Part shown: one piece after another, positions 27,474-35,971 of the stretch
How positions within the stretch are numbered: the stretch's first letter is position 1
Layout of the letters: each line of letters begins with the position of its first letter
Assembly: GCA_035712365.1 (NCBI GenBank)
Contig: DASTAW010000021.1
Span: 62,001 to 126,000 of the forward strand
Direction of reading: 5' to 3'
Origin: Terriglobia bacterium
Lineage (GTDB): Bacteria; Acidobacteriota; Terriglobia; UBA7540
Length of the DNA: 64,000 bases
Position numbers and translations under genes: made by a program
The notes under the pieces: model-generated
Told to the model about the DNA's origin: nothing
The model's database searches: none
What the model saw: the letters and a program-made list of their open reading frames with translations, nothing else

Positions 27474-27603
27474 AGGATCGCTTCCCGCCCTTCTCTGCCG
27501 TTTTTTAATCTACCGCAGCGGGCCGCCGCTTTTCGGACTAGTCGTCCGATCAGACCTTTACAACCAGCAAGTGCTCAATCTCACATCCGGCGTCGCAGTG
27601 CTG

Positions 27604-28711
27604 CTACCCCGCCTTTGCCACGGCCCGCCGCGATGTCAGATAGGCCCGGATAAAGGCATCAATATCGCCGTCGAGTACGCGGTCAGTGTCGCCGACCTCA
27701 AACTTGGTGCGATGGTCCTTCACCAGCCGATAAGGATGCAGCACATAGGAACGAATCTGATTGCCGAAGGCGATTTCGCCCTTGGAATCCTCCAGCTTCT
27801 GCGCCGCCTCCCGCCGCCTTTGAAGCTCCAGGGCGTAGAGCCGCGAGCGGAGAAACTTCATGGCCATCTCGCGGTTGCGATGCTGCGACCGCTCGTTCTG
27901 GCACTGCGCCACAATTCCTGTGGGAATGTGCGTAACGCGCACGGCGGAATCGGTGGTGTTGACGTGCTGGCCACCCTTCCCCGAGGAGCGGTACGTATCA
28001 ACCCTTAATTCATCAGGCTTGATTTCAACGTCGATGGTGTCGTCGATTTCCGGGCTTACATACACCGACGCGAATGAGGTGTGCCGGCGCGCAGCCTGGT
28101 CAAACGGCGAGATGCGGACGAGGCGATGCACGCCGCTCTCCGCGCTCAGCAGGCCGTAGGCATAATCGCCCGTCACCGTGAAGGTTGCTGACTTCAGCCC
28201 CGCTTCTTCGCCGGGCTGGTAATCATTCAGCGTGAATTTGAAGTTGTGACGCTCAGCCCATCGCCGGTACATGCGCAACAGCATTTCCGCCCAGTCCTGC
28301 GATTCCGTTCCACCCGCCCCTGGATGGATGGTCACAATAGCGTTCAACTGGTCGTTTTCACTGGGCAGAAGGCTGGTGGTTTCCAACTGGTCCACCTCGG
28401 CGCGCAGAGAGTCCATTTCACCGCGGATCTCCTGCAACACGCTCTCGCCTTCCCCGGCCAGTTCAAAGTAGGCTTCAAGGTCAGATAACTTCGAGCCCAG
28501 GCGTTCATCCGAGCGAATGGCCGACTCCAGTCGCTTGCGTTGCGCGAGGATTGGTTGAGAATTCTGCTGGTCTTCCCAGAAATTGGGGCGAGCTATCTGC
28601 TTCTCGATGGCTTCCAGTTCGCGGCGTTGTCCGGCGGCGTCAAAGAAAACTCCGAAGTTCCTGGACTCGATGCTTTAGTTCGTCAAATTCTCTCGCCAGT
28701 TCTTCAATCAC
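27604..28711 (-). CDS. prfB: Peptide chain release factor 2, with programmed +1 frameshift
   Basis: RF2 reads UGA and UAA stops. Translation starts at GTG 28711 (GAGGAG five bases upstream) and yields 23 residues (MIEELAREFDELKHRVQELR, S, F, L) before an in-frame TGA at 28642-28640. A +1 shift on CTT-TGA-C continues DAAGQRRELEAIEKQI and the rest, giving 368 residues, the normal RF2 length. The main domain has HPGAGGTESQDWA, the GGQ loop in SSGKGGQHVN, and the SPF stop-recognition tripeptide in RISPFDQ. The gene starts ten bases after the lnt stop, with its Shine-Dalgarno overlapping it. RF2 abundance is autoregulated through the frameshift. Confidence 0.95.
28639..28651 (-). promoter_or_regulatory. 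prfB programmed frameshift site
   Basis: The minus strand reads CGGAGTTTTCTTTGAC. CTTTGAC is the standard RF2 slippery-stop sequence, and GGAG just upstream is the internal Shine-Dalgarno-like stimulator, with a spacing close to the classical AGGGGG-TAT-CTTTGAC. The TGA is codon 24. Confidence 0.93.
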
Positions 28712-28720
28712 GATTACTCC

Positions 28721-30316
28721 TCAAGACTTCTGGATTCCAGGCGGCTCGGCGCGCCGAAAACCCGGCAGCGCGAGCAGCGCGACAATTATTCCCGCCGCCA
28801 CCGCAACACACAGCCAGGCAAAAACGTCACCGTATTCGGTGTAGAACGTCTTCTTCGCCAGGTAACGGAAATGGCCGGTCAGGATTCCGAACTGCTTCCG
28901 CGGAATCTCTTTCCGGACCCTGCCGTAAGGGTCAATGATTGCCGTGATGCCATCGTTGGTGCCACGCAGCACGAACCGCCCATTCTCGATTGCGCGAAAA
29001 CGCGCCATCTCAAAATGTTGAAAAGGCGCCGATGAGTCGCCATACCAGCCGTCATCAGAAATATTAACCAGGACGCCGGCCCCCTTAGCGGCAAATTTCC
29101 GCACCAACTGGGGGAAAATGGCCTCGTAGCAGATGAAAATGCCGATTGCGCCTTCCGGGGTCCTGGCCACCTCAACGGATTTTCCCGGAACAAAATCGCC
29201 CACTTCGGCCGTGATTTTCCCGACCTTCCCCGGAAATGCCCACCACGGCACGTATTCGCCAAAGGGCACTAAATGAATTTTAGCATAGTGCAGGAGTAAA
29301 TTGCCGCCTGGCCCGAGCAGGACGGCCGAGTTCTGTGGCCGCGAAGAACCCGGCCCTAAAAAGGTGACCGTCCCACTGATGACGTACGCGCGCGCCTGTT
29401 TTGCCATGCTCTGGAGCGCTCCGCGAAAGACTGGGTCACGGCCATAAAGAAATGGTGCGGAAGTCTCTGGCCAGACTAGCAGCGGCGGGGTTGCAGCCGT
29501 TGGACCAGCCTCACGCACGGCTTCAAGGCTGTCCGAAACAAGGCTTTCGAGCGGCGCCGGATTCGTCCATGGCATCCAGGCATCCATGGCGGCTTCACCC
29601 AAGGGAATGTTGGGTTGGACCAGCAGCGCGAGGTTGGGCTCAGTCCTCGGCGTTGGGGGATCGAGCAGCCAGTTGCCGGCCAGAAGAACCGCTACCCAGA
29701 CAGCCAGGGTCATCAGGGACACTCGCCGACCGGGCTTCAGCATCGCCCAAACAACCAGAGCGCTGGTTGCAACAGCCAGAAAAGACAGGCCATATACCGC
29801 AGTGACCGATGCCACCTGCTGCAGTCCTTCGGGGCGAACCGCATATCCAAGCAAATTCCATGGAAAGCCGGTAACCAGATAGGTCCTTGCCAGCTCCAAC
29901 GCAACCCACAGGAACGGGCTCAGGATCAGCGCCGCACCAACCGATCGCCGGGCCACGGTGGTTTCCAACAACCCAAAAACACCATAAAACGTTGAAAATA
30001 CAATTACAAATAGAATAAGGATCCCTGCCGCAACCACGGAATTAAGGTTGCCATAGCCCTGCATCACGCCCACAAACCAGTAGCAGCTACCCGAAAGGAA
30101 GACGGCGCCCGCCAGATACCCAAGCCAGAAGCCGTGCCACGAGCGCCTTTCAGCGATGGACGCCATCAACAGGGGCAGGCACGCCACCCACACCAGATTG
30201 TTCCAGTTGACTAAGGGAAAACAGGCAAAGAGCAGCAAGCCGCTGAAACAGCTCGCCGCGTATCGAACCGAAGTCTTCTTGAACCAGATTGCTGGGGATA
30301 AGTTGCTACCGATCAT
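28721..30316 (-). CDS. lnt: Apolipoprotein N-acyltransferase
   Basis: About 531 residues from the Met at 30316; an upstream ATG at 30391 would add 25 residues, and neither start has a good ribosome binding site. The N-terminal half has about six membrane helices. The C-terminal half is a periplasmic nitrilase-like domain with the catalytic triad: Glu in WPETSAPFL, Lys in KIHLVPFGEYVPW and Cys in ICYEAIFPQL. A last helix lies near the C-terminus (DVFAWLCVAVAAGIIVALLAL in outline). Lnt N-acylates lipoproteins so that they can be sorted to the outer membrane, which marks a diderm organism. It sits between the SPOR protein and prfB in one dense run. Confidence 0.93.
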   Translation of the reverse strand: MIGSNLSPAIWFKKTSVRYAASCFSGLLLFACFPLVNWNNLVWVACLPLLMASIAERRSWHGFWLGYLAGAVFLSGSCYWFVGVMQGYGNLNSVVAAGILILFVIVFSTFYGVFGLLETTVARRSVGAALILSPFLWVALELARTYLVTGFPWNLLGYAVRPEGLQQVASVTAVYGLSFLAVATSALVVWAMLKPGRRVSLMTLAVWVAVLLAGNWLLDPPTPRTEPNLALLVQPNIPLGEAAMDAWMPWTNPAPLESLVSDSLEAVREAGPTAATPPLLVWPETSAPFLYGRDPVFRGALQSMAKQARAYVISGTVTFLGPGSSRPQNSAVLLGPGGNLLLHYAKIHLVPFGEYVPWWAFPGKVGKITAEVGDFVPGKSVEVARTPEGAIGIFICYEAIFPQLVRKFAAKGAGVLVNISDDGWYGDSSAPFQHFEMARFRAIENGRFVLRGTNDGITAIIDPYGRVRKEIPRKQFGILTGHFRYLAKKTFYTEYGDVFAWLCVAVAAGIIVALLALPGFRRAEPPGIQKS

Positions 30317-30415
30317 TCCCCACCGAATAAAAGTGTCCCAATTTGGAACATGTTTGATAGGGCAGAGAACGGTCGGCCTCTGGCGAGGCATGTGACAGGC
30401 CCAATCTCGGGCTGC

Positions 30416-31093
30416 TCAGTGTACGACAAATGGCCGGAAGCCCTCCCCTTCCAGTTTGTCTCGAGTAGTGTCGGCAGCTACACGGGTTACGAACGGCCCC
30501 ACCTGGACGCGATAAAGTTTGTCTCGGCTGCGGGCCTGCTCTGGAGTTTGAATATAGACGGGGTAGCCTCGGGATTTCAGTAGGTTAACAAGGTTTTCTG
30601 CGTCAGACCGGGTCCTTGACGCCATCACTTGAACGGCAAAGTGAGAGCTCGAGATGGTTGGGGCCGATGTCACTGGCCGGCTCCGCGGGACCGCGACGGG
30701 TTTGCTCTTTGCTACAACAGTCTTTGGAACGGCCTTCTTCGTAGGATTGACGTCCAGCGACTGTTCCTGCTCTGCGGGTTCCGGAGTCAAGGGTTGAGGA
30801 TGCTCCGGCGGAAGAACGGAGGCTGGCATTGGGTTGATGCTCTCCGTCTGCACGTTCTGTGGCGAGGCCGCGTCCGAGCCGACGGCAGTGTGATTCAACG
30901 TGGGAGGGACGTCGCCTGACGGGCTTACATTTTCTGCGACAGGGGCCCCTTTTGAAGGAGCGTGATTGTATCCCACCACAAAGCCGAGTGAAAAAAATAC
31001 GGCACACACTGCAACTGCTGCCAGGAACATCAGAACCAACTGGCGGCCCGAGGCGCCTTTCTCATCCCGAAAATAATCATTTGCTTTGACCAT
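30416..31093 (-). CDS. SPOR-domain membrane protein
   Basis: 225 residues: a short cytosolic N-terminus, one membrane helix (about residues 18-42, LVLMFLAAVAVCAVFFSLGFVVG), a ~100-residue Pro/Ser/Val-rich linker, and a C-terminal SPOR domain (about 148-225; HFAVQVMASRTRSDAENLVNLL, YRVQVGPFVTRVAADTTRDKL). SPOR domains bind glycan strands stripped of stem peptides at division septa. So this is probably a FtsN/DedD-like or sporulation-domain cell-wall factor in the periplasm. GGAGAGAT precedes the ATG. It lies 21 bases past the slipin stop. Confidence 0.9.
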   Translation of the reverse strand: MVKANDYFRDEKGASGRQLVLMFLAAVAVCAVFFSLGFVVGYNHAPSKGAPVAENVSPSGDVPPTLNHTAVGSDAASPQNVQTESINPMPASVLPPEHPQPLTPEPAEQEQSLDVNPTKKAVPKTVVAKSKPVAVPRSRPVTSAPTISSSHFAVQVMASRTRSDAENLVNLLKSRGYPVYIQTPEQARSRDKLYRVQVGPFVTRVAADTTRDKLEGEGFRPFVVH

Positions 31094-31114
31094 ATCTCTC
31101 CGTCCGCTCGCAAA

Positions 31115-31906
31115 TTACGACTCGTCTGATTTAATCCCCCCGGAGCTCTGGGCGTTCGGCGATACATTCGCTTTTTGCATCAGGAGGGACAGAAGCTCCA
31201 CGGGTATCGGGAACACGATTGTCGTGTTCTTCTCCGTCCCCAACTCTGACAGAGTCTGGAGATACCGCAAGGTAATGGTGACAGGTTCTACCGCCAGAAT
31301 CCTGGCCGCGTCCGCAAGTTTTTGTGAAGCCTGAAATTCTCCATCGGCGTTAATGATTTTCGCGCGGCGTTCCCGTTCTGCCTCGGCTTGCCGTGCGATC
31401 GCCCGCTGCATCTCCTGCGGAATGTCGACCTGTTTCACCTGGACCTGGGTCACCTTGATGCCCCAAGCCTCCGTCTGTTCATCAATAATATTCTGCAGGC
31501 GCAGGTTCAGTTTTTCCCGCTGGGAAAGCAAATCGTCAAGCTCGACCTCGCCCAACACCGCCCGCAGCGTGGTGGCGGCAAGCTGCTCGATGGAATAGCG
31601 AAAGTTGGTCAGCTCGATCACCGCCTTCTGGGCGTTGATAATGCGGTAGAAGAGGACTGCATTGACCTTCACGGAGATGTTGTCGCGCGTAATGATGTCC
31701 TGCGGTGAAACGTCCCAGGTCTCGATCCGCAGCGAGATCTTGACGAGTTTATCGATAGGCCACCAGAGCCAGATCAGCCCCGGACCTTTGTCGGGCTGCT
31801 GCACCCGGCCCAGCCGAAACACCACCGCCCTCTCATATTCCCTGAGGACAGTCAAGCAGGAAACGGCATAGAAGAAAACGATCACGGCGGCAACTATATA
31901 GCCCAT
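31115..31906 (-). CDS. Slipin (stomatin/SPFH family) membrane protein
   Basis: 263 residues with an N-terminal membrane hairpin (about 2-20, IVAAVIVFFYAVSCLTVL) followed directly by an SPFH domain: REYERAVVFRLGR, GPGLIWLWWPIDKLVKISLR, ISVKVNAVLFYRI, LRAVLGEVELDDLLSQRE, and the helical AIARQAEAERERRAKI segment. The C-terminal ILAVEPVTITLRYLQTLSELGTE part ends in a polar tail. Slipins oligomerise in membrane microdomains; the tail is cleaved by NfeD-type proteases in archaea and bacteria. The NfeD gene is immediately upstream on the same strand (121-base gap). GGAGGAGAG gives a strong ribosome binding site. Confidence 0.93.
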   Translation of the reverse strand: MGYIVAAVIVFFYAVSCLTVLREYERAVVFRLGRVQQPDKGPGLIWLWWPIDKLVKISLRIETWDVSPQDIITRDNISVKVNAVLFYRIINAQKAVIELTNFRYSIEQLAATTLRAVLGEVELDDLLSQREKLNLRLQNIIDEQTEAWGIKVTQVQVKQVDIPQEMQRAIARQAEAERERRAKIINADGEFQASQKLADAARILAVEPVTITLRYLQTLSELGTEKNTTIVFPIPVELLSLLMQKANVSPNAQSSGGIKSDES

Positions 31907-32026
31907 CTCTCCTCCTTCCCTTTCGTCTACGGAACAAAAGGGGCTGTTCTCAAGGTTCCCGCTGCCATGGCGCGGCCCGTGTCTCCAAAGAGTCAGGGCA
32001 GGCCATCAGCTCCAGTTCTGGACAGT

Positions 32027-33313
32027 CTACCGGGATTCTTCCGCAGGCTCAACATGCAATGTAAGCCCCTCGACTTTTCGAACCCTGACACGGCCGCCGG
32101 GCGGAATGTGCTGTTCAGCCCGCGCATCCCACAATTCCCCGTGAACCAGCACCTTGCCCTCCGGGTTCAGATCGGTACGTGCGACCCCAATCGAATCCAC
32201 CAGGCCCTCTTCACCCGTGACCGCCTTGCTCTTTATCGCTTTCCATGCGAAGCGGGTCAGGACAATGGTGATGGCCGCCAGCGGCAAGGCGACGCCCAGG
32301 ATAGTGGTCAGAGAGATTCGCGCGCCGGGCCACGGCGAATTGATAAGGATCATCGAGCCGAAAACCAGGGCGGCAATTCCACCCGTGGCCAGAATGCCGT
32401 GCGAAGAGTAGGTCGCCTCAAGCCCAAACAGCGCCAGTCCGATCAGAATGAGCGCGACGCCTGCATAATTGATCGGCATCAGGTGGAAGCCGAACAGCGA
32501 CAGGACCAGCGCAATGGCGCCCGCCACCCCCGGCAAAACTCCGCCGGGATGGGTAAACTCCACGTACAAACCCAGCACGCCGATGGCGCCCAGAATAAAT
32601 GCAATGTTGGGATTCGATACCCAGGAAAGGAGTCGTTTGAACCAGGGCATCTGATAATGAACAATTCGGGCGCCCGCCAGCTTCAAAACCGTTTGAGAGC
32701 CATCCGAGCGCCTGATGGTTTTGCCGTCAAACTCATCGAAAATATCGCGTGGGCTGCTGGCCACGGCATTGATGAGATTGTTCTTCAGGGCCTCCTGGTC
32801 GGTGAGCGATATGCTCTGCCGGACGCCATCCTCGGCCATTTTTTCATTCCGCCTCCGCGTGTCTGCGATCGAACGCATGAACGCGGCGGCATCGTTCAGG
32901 ATCTTGGCTTCTTCGGTCTTCCCTCCTCCCATTCCGCCGATCATCACAGGATGCGCAGCTCCTGTGTTGGTCCCGGGGGCCATCACGGCGATATCGCCCG
33001 AGAGCAAAATGAAGAAACCTGCCGAAGCGGCGCGGCTTCCAGAGGGATAAACATAAGTGATCACCGGCACGCGCGAGTTCATCACGGCGCTAACGATGTC
33101 ACGCATGGAATCTCCCAGCCCGCCGGGCGTGCTCAATACCAGCAGGATGGCGCTGGCTCCGGTCTGGTTTGCATATTGGATCCCGCGAACGACATAATCC
33201 GCGCTCACGGCCTGTACAACTCCGTCCAAATCGATCTGCACAACCACGGGAGGGGGTTGGGCAGCGTTGAGCGTCGAGACCGCAAAGGCCGCGGTCAGCA
33301 GAATCGCTTTCAT
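32027..33313 (-). CDS. NfeD-family membrane serine protease (1510-N-type)
   Basis: 428 residues from the ATG at 33313. A signal peptide (MKAILLTAAFAVSTLNAAQ) precedes a ClpP-like protease domain (residues 25-235) with the STPGGLGDSM segment, the nucleophile Ser in GSRAASAGFFILLSGD, and a Lys in TRRRNEKMAEDGVR as general base. Four or five membrane helices follow (about 265-375), then a C-terminal OB-fold NfeD domain (GEEGLVDSIGVARTDLNPEGKVLVHGELWDARA in outline). This is the long NfeD form that is paired with slipins; Pyrococcus 1510-N cleaves its stomatin partner. The adjacent slipin at 31115-31906 is the expected substrate (inference from family). Confidence 0.93.
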   Translation of the reverse strand: MKAILLTAAFAVSTLNAAQPPPVVVQIDLDGVVQAVSADYVVRGIQYANQTGASAILLVLSTPGGLGDSMRDIVSAVMNSRVPVITYVYPSGSRAASAGFFILLSGDIAVMAPGTNTGAAHPVMIGGMGGGKTEEAKILNDAAAFMRSIADTRRRNEKMAEDGVRQSISLTDQEALKNNLINAVASSPRDIFDEFDGKTIRRSDGSQTVLKLAGARIVHYQMPWFKRLLSWVSNPNIAFILGAIGVLGLYVEFTHPGGVLPGVAGAIALVLSLFGFHLMPINYAGVALILIGLALFGLEATYSSHGILATGGIAALVFGSMILINSPWPGARISLTTILGVALPLAAITIVLTRFAWKAIKSKAVTGEEGLVDSIGVARTDLNPEGKVLVHGELWDARAEQHIPPGGRVRVRKVEGLTLHVEPAEESR

Positions 33314-33339
33314 CAGAGCTGGCTTGGAGAATGTCGTTC

Positions 33340-35007
33340 TCAAGGTTTGTCTCGGTGGCCGGACAATTGCGCCTGGATCCGGTCCGCCAGTTCTTTGGCC
33401 TCGGTGTTGCCGGGATCGAGCCGCTGAGCGGCCTGGGCCTCGTTCAATGCCGGTCCCAGATGTTCGAGGGACACATAGACCCGCGCCAGCCACAGATGTC
33501 CGGCGAATGAATCCTTTTCCTTCAGCGAGGATTCAAACTCCGCCGCCGCCAGCGTGTGTTTGCCCTCGCGTTCATACGCCTCTCCGAGAGCCTCGTGAGC
33601 TTCATTGCTATGCGGAAGCAGGACCACCGCCTGGACCAATTCGCGCTCCGCCTCAAACAAACTCCCCGCCGCAAGCAGGTCGAGACCCTGCTTCAGGCGG
33701 GCTTGTCCGGCAGCCGGAACTTCCGGGGCCGCAAGTTTCTCCCTGCTGGCCTGGGCGACGCGCGCGTTCTCGAGCGGGAGCAGATGAAACGATTTGGCGT
33801 CGTATTCTTTCTCAATTCGCGGCGATGGGTCAGGGGCCGGCCGTGCTGTCTGATGATCTCCCGGAGGATCATCGGAGGAATCCGTGTTGTGCCCGGAAAT
33901 CCAGTCCAGCTCGTTCTGGCGGGTCTCAGCTTCACCCAATTCACCCGCCACTTGCGCCATAAGGACGTGCGTCTCCAGGTCATCCCCATCCTGCGCCAGA
34001 GCCTTCTGGAGATAAGTCGAAGCCGCCTGATATTTTTTCAACTGCCAGAGGGCCAGACTCATGTTGAAAGCATAATCGGAATCCGTCTGGTCTCCCTGGA
34101 CGGCGTGCTCAAAGTCCTTCAGGGCCTTGTCATAGTGGCCTGCGCGGAATTCCACCACGCCGACATTATTGAAAACTTCACCCCGTGGAAGCATAACTGA
34201 AAGCTTGTTAAAAGCAGCCGCCGCAGACGCGCTGTGGCCCAAAGAATACTCATCAACGCCCAGTAAAAACAGCGACTCGGCGTAGTCGCGGTCACCGGAA
34301 TTCACCAGTTGAAGCCATCGGGCTGAATCCGCGTAAGCCTCCTGGTCAAAATAATACTCTCCCAACGCAACCGCAGCTCGGTGGTCACGGGGATCGAGAC
34401 GGTCCGCCTCCCTCAAAAAATTAACCCGAGTCTTGAGGTCCGTGGATAACATTCCTCGAATGTAGCTCTCAAAAGCGCCCAGGCGGACCGGAGGAAACCG
34501 GTTGCTGAATTCTTCCTCTGTCGCCGGCGCCGGTTCGCCGGACTGAGCTCGCAAGAGCTCCCAGGCCAGGCGGGTTTCCAGCGCATCCAGGTCCGTCAGC
34601 TTGCCGGCAACCGTAACAGGGTGGGAGAGGGTCAGCTTTGGAACGTCAAGCCATTGCGCCTGTGTCGTGAGCTGGTCTCCGGCCAGAGTAAAGTGTCCTA
34701 CCACGGCGACCGTGGCGCCCAGCAGGCGGGCTACTTTGTACTGGCTGGCGAGGGTGAGCGGCGTCTGAGTGGCAAGCCCGAGCTGTTCATAGGCGTCATT
34801 ACGTTCGCTGCGCTCAAGAATGCATCGGGAGGAGGACGACAACCGGGTTCCTATCAGCTCCGCCAGTCCTTCGGACATCCACCCCAGGCTTGCGTTTCCG
34901 CTCATGTTTTCTAGCGGGAACACCAGGACCACTCTCGGCGGCGCGGCTTGCAATGCCACCCCAGCGAACAGTAACCAGATGATGGACCCGATGCAGAACT
35001 GCTTCAT
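33340..35007 (-). CDS. Exported TPR protein with TolB/CsgG-like N-terminal region
   Basis: About 555 residues from the ATG at 35007; a TTG six codons earlier is possible. A signal segment (IGSIIWLLFAGVALQA) is followed by PPRVVLVFPLENMSGNASLGW and MSEGLAELIGTRL, a pattern found in TolB-N/FlgO/CsgG-like domains (about residues 22-140). Then come TPR helices in two clusters (about 190-370 and 440-550): YYFDQEAYADSARWLQLV, YDKALKDFEHAV, YQAASTYLQKALAQDG, HTLAAAEFESSLKEK. The middle ~50 residues are polar. It is probably a periplasmic scaffold. It is downstream of a PBP gene and another TPR gene and 26 bases upstream of nfeD. See findings. Confidence 0.82.
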   Translation of the reverse strand: MKQFCIGSIIWLLFAGVALQAAPPRVVLVFPLENMSGNASLGWMSEGLAELIGTRLSSSSRCILERSERNDAYEQLGLATQTPLTLASQYKVARLLGATVAVVGHFTLAGDQLTTQAQWLDVPKLTLSHPVTVAGKLTDLDALETRLAWELLRAQSGEPAPATEEEFSNRFPPVRLGAFESYIRGMLSTDLKTRVNFLREADRLDPRDHRAAVALGEYYFDQEAYADSARWLQLVNSGDRDYAESLFLLGVDEYSLGHSASAAAAFNKLSVMLPRGEVFNNVGVVEFRAGHYDKALKDFEHAVQGDQTDSDYAFNMSLALWQLKKYQAASTYLQKALAQDGDDLETHVLMAQVAGELGEAETRQNELDWISGHNTDSSDDPPGDHQTARPAPDPSPRIEKEYDAKSFHLLPLENARVAQASREKLAAPEVPAAGQARLKQGLDLLAAGSLFEAERELVQAVVLLPHSNEAHEALGEAYEREGKHTLAAAEFESSLKEKDSFAGHLWLARVYVSLEHLGPALNEAQAAQRLDPGNTEAKELADRIQAQLSGHRDKP

Positions 35008-35111
35008 GTTTCTCAGCCAGACCAACGGTCGCCATTATAGCATCCGCCACACATCGCTCGAAGGCAACCGGCACATTTCCGCCCGCAGACCGCCTCCGTG
35101 CAGCACCGAAT

Positions 35112-35939
35112 TCAATCCTTGATTGCAACGGGAGGGTTATTCATCAGAGTAATGAATGCGGGGTATTTGCTGATCTTCTGGAAATCGGGGTCGTCAAGAA
35201 TGCGTTTCCGGTCCGTGAAACCCTCTTCCATGGCGTGCTCGAGATAGCGGACCGCCTCGACGGGGTTGCCCATCGAGGCGAAGATTTTGGCAAGGTAGAA
35301 ATAGTATTTGGCGTCAACATGCCGGGTCTCAATTGCTGTACCTGCGCCCGCGCTCCTTGTCAGAACGTCAGGATCAAGTTGGATCGCCGTCCGGTACTCA
35401 CTCGAGGCTTCCTGGTATTTCTTGCGGGCGAAATAGGCGGTCCCCAGGTTCAAGTGAAAGGAAGGCCCCTCCGGCTTCAGCTTGATGGCCCGGCGATAGT
35501 ACTTGATGGACTTCTTCGCGCGCTTGTCCAGGTAATAAGTTGTGCCCAGGTTATTCCAGGCTTGCGCGAGTGTTTTGTCCATCCGAATTGCATTGTCATA
35601 TGCCTTGCGGGCTTTTCCATAATCGAGCTTCTGCTGGAAGCAGATTCCCAGCTTGTTGTAGAGCAAAGCAACTTCTGCCTTGTCCTGTGGCGAATCCTTG
35701 TGGGAATTGATAGCTAGGGAATAGTGATCAATGGCTGCGTCGTAGGTCTTCCGCGCCATGTAGAGGTCGCCCCATTCTTCTTCAGTAAGGTTGACGCCCT
35801 TTTCAGATGTCGGCCGTAAATTCCCGGATTGCTCTGACGGCCGGATGTGCTGGTCCTGCGCCCAGCCACTCGCAACGCCCAGCGCGACCAGGACCCCAAT
35901 CAGGGCGCCCATTGTTCGAATCGAGTTCACCCGTGTCAT
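35112..35939 (-). CDS. Exported tetratricopeptide-repeat protein
   Basis: 275 residues with a signal peptide (IRTMGALIGVLVALGVASGWAQ). Five or so TPR units follow from about residue 55: YMARKTYDAAIDHYSLAI, LLYNKLGICFQQKLDYGKAR, AWNNLGTTYYLDKRAKKSIK, FHLNLGTAYFARKKYQEASS and YFYLAKIFASMGNPVEAVRY. The end (DPDFQKISKYPAFITLMN) is typical of periplasmic TPR proteins that close with a 'D-P-x-F' cap. It probably binds protein partners in the periplasm. It lies 32 bases past the PBP stop, and GGGAGG precedes the ATG, so it is likely co-transcribed with the PBP. Confidence 0.87.
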   Translation of the reverse strand: MTRVNSIRTMGALIGVLVALGVASGWAQDQHIRPSEQSGNLRPTSEKGVNLTEEEWGDLYMARKTYDAAIDHYSLAINSHKDSPQDKAEVALLYNKLGICFQQKLDYGKARKAYDNAIRMDKTLAQAWNNLGTTYYLDKRAKKSIKYYRRAIKLKPEGPSFHLNLGTAYFARKKYQEASSEYRTAIQLDPDVLTRSAGAGTAIETRHVDAKYYFYLAKIFASMGNPVEAVRYLEHAMEEGFTDRKRILDDPDFQKISKYPAFITLMNNPPVAIKD

Positions 35940-35971
35940 GGTTCACCCTCCCGGCGCCGGGTGGCCACACC

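Noticed and set aside
31967-33427. 486-codon plus-strand frame
   Set aside because: Antisense to the NfeD protease; biased Arg/Asn/His composition, no start signal.
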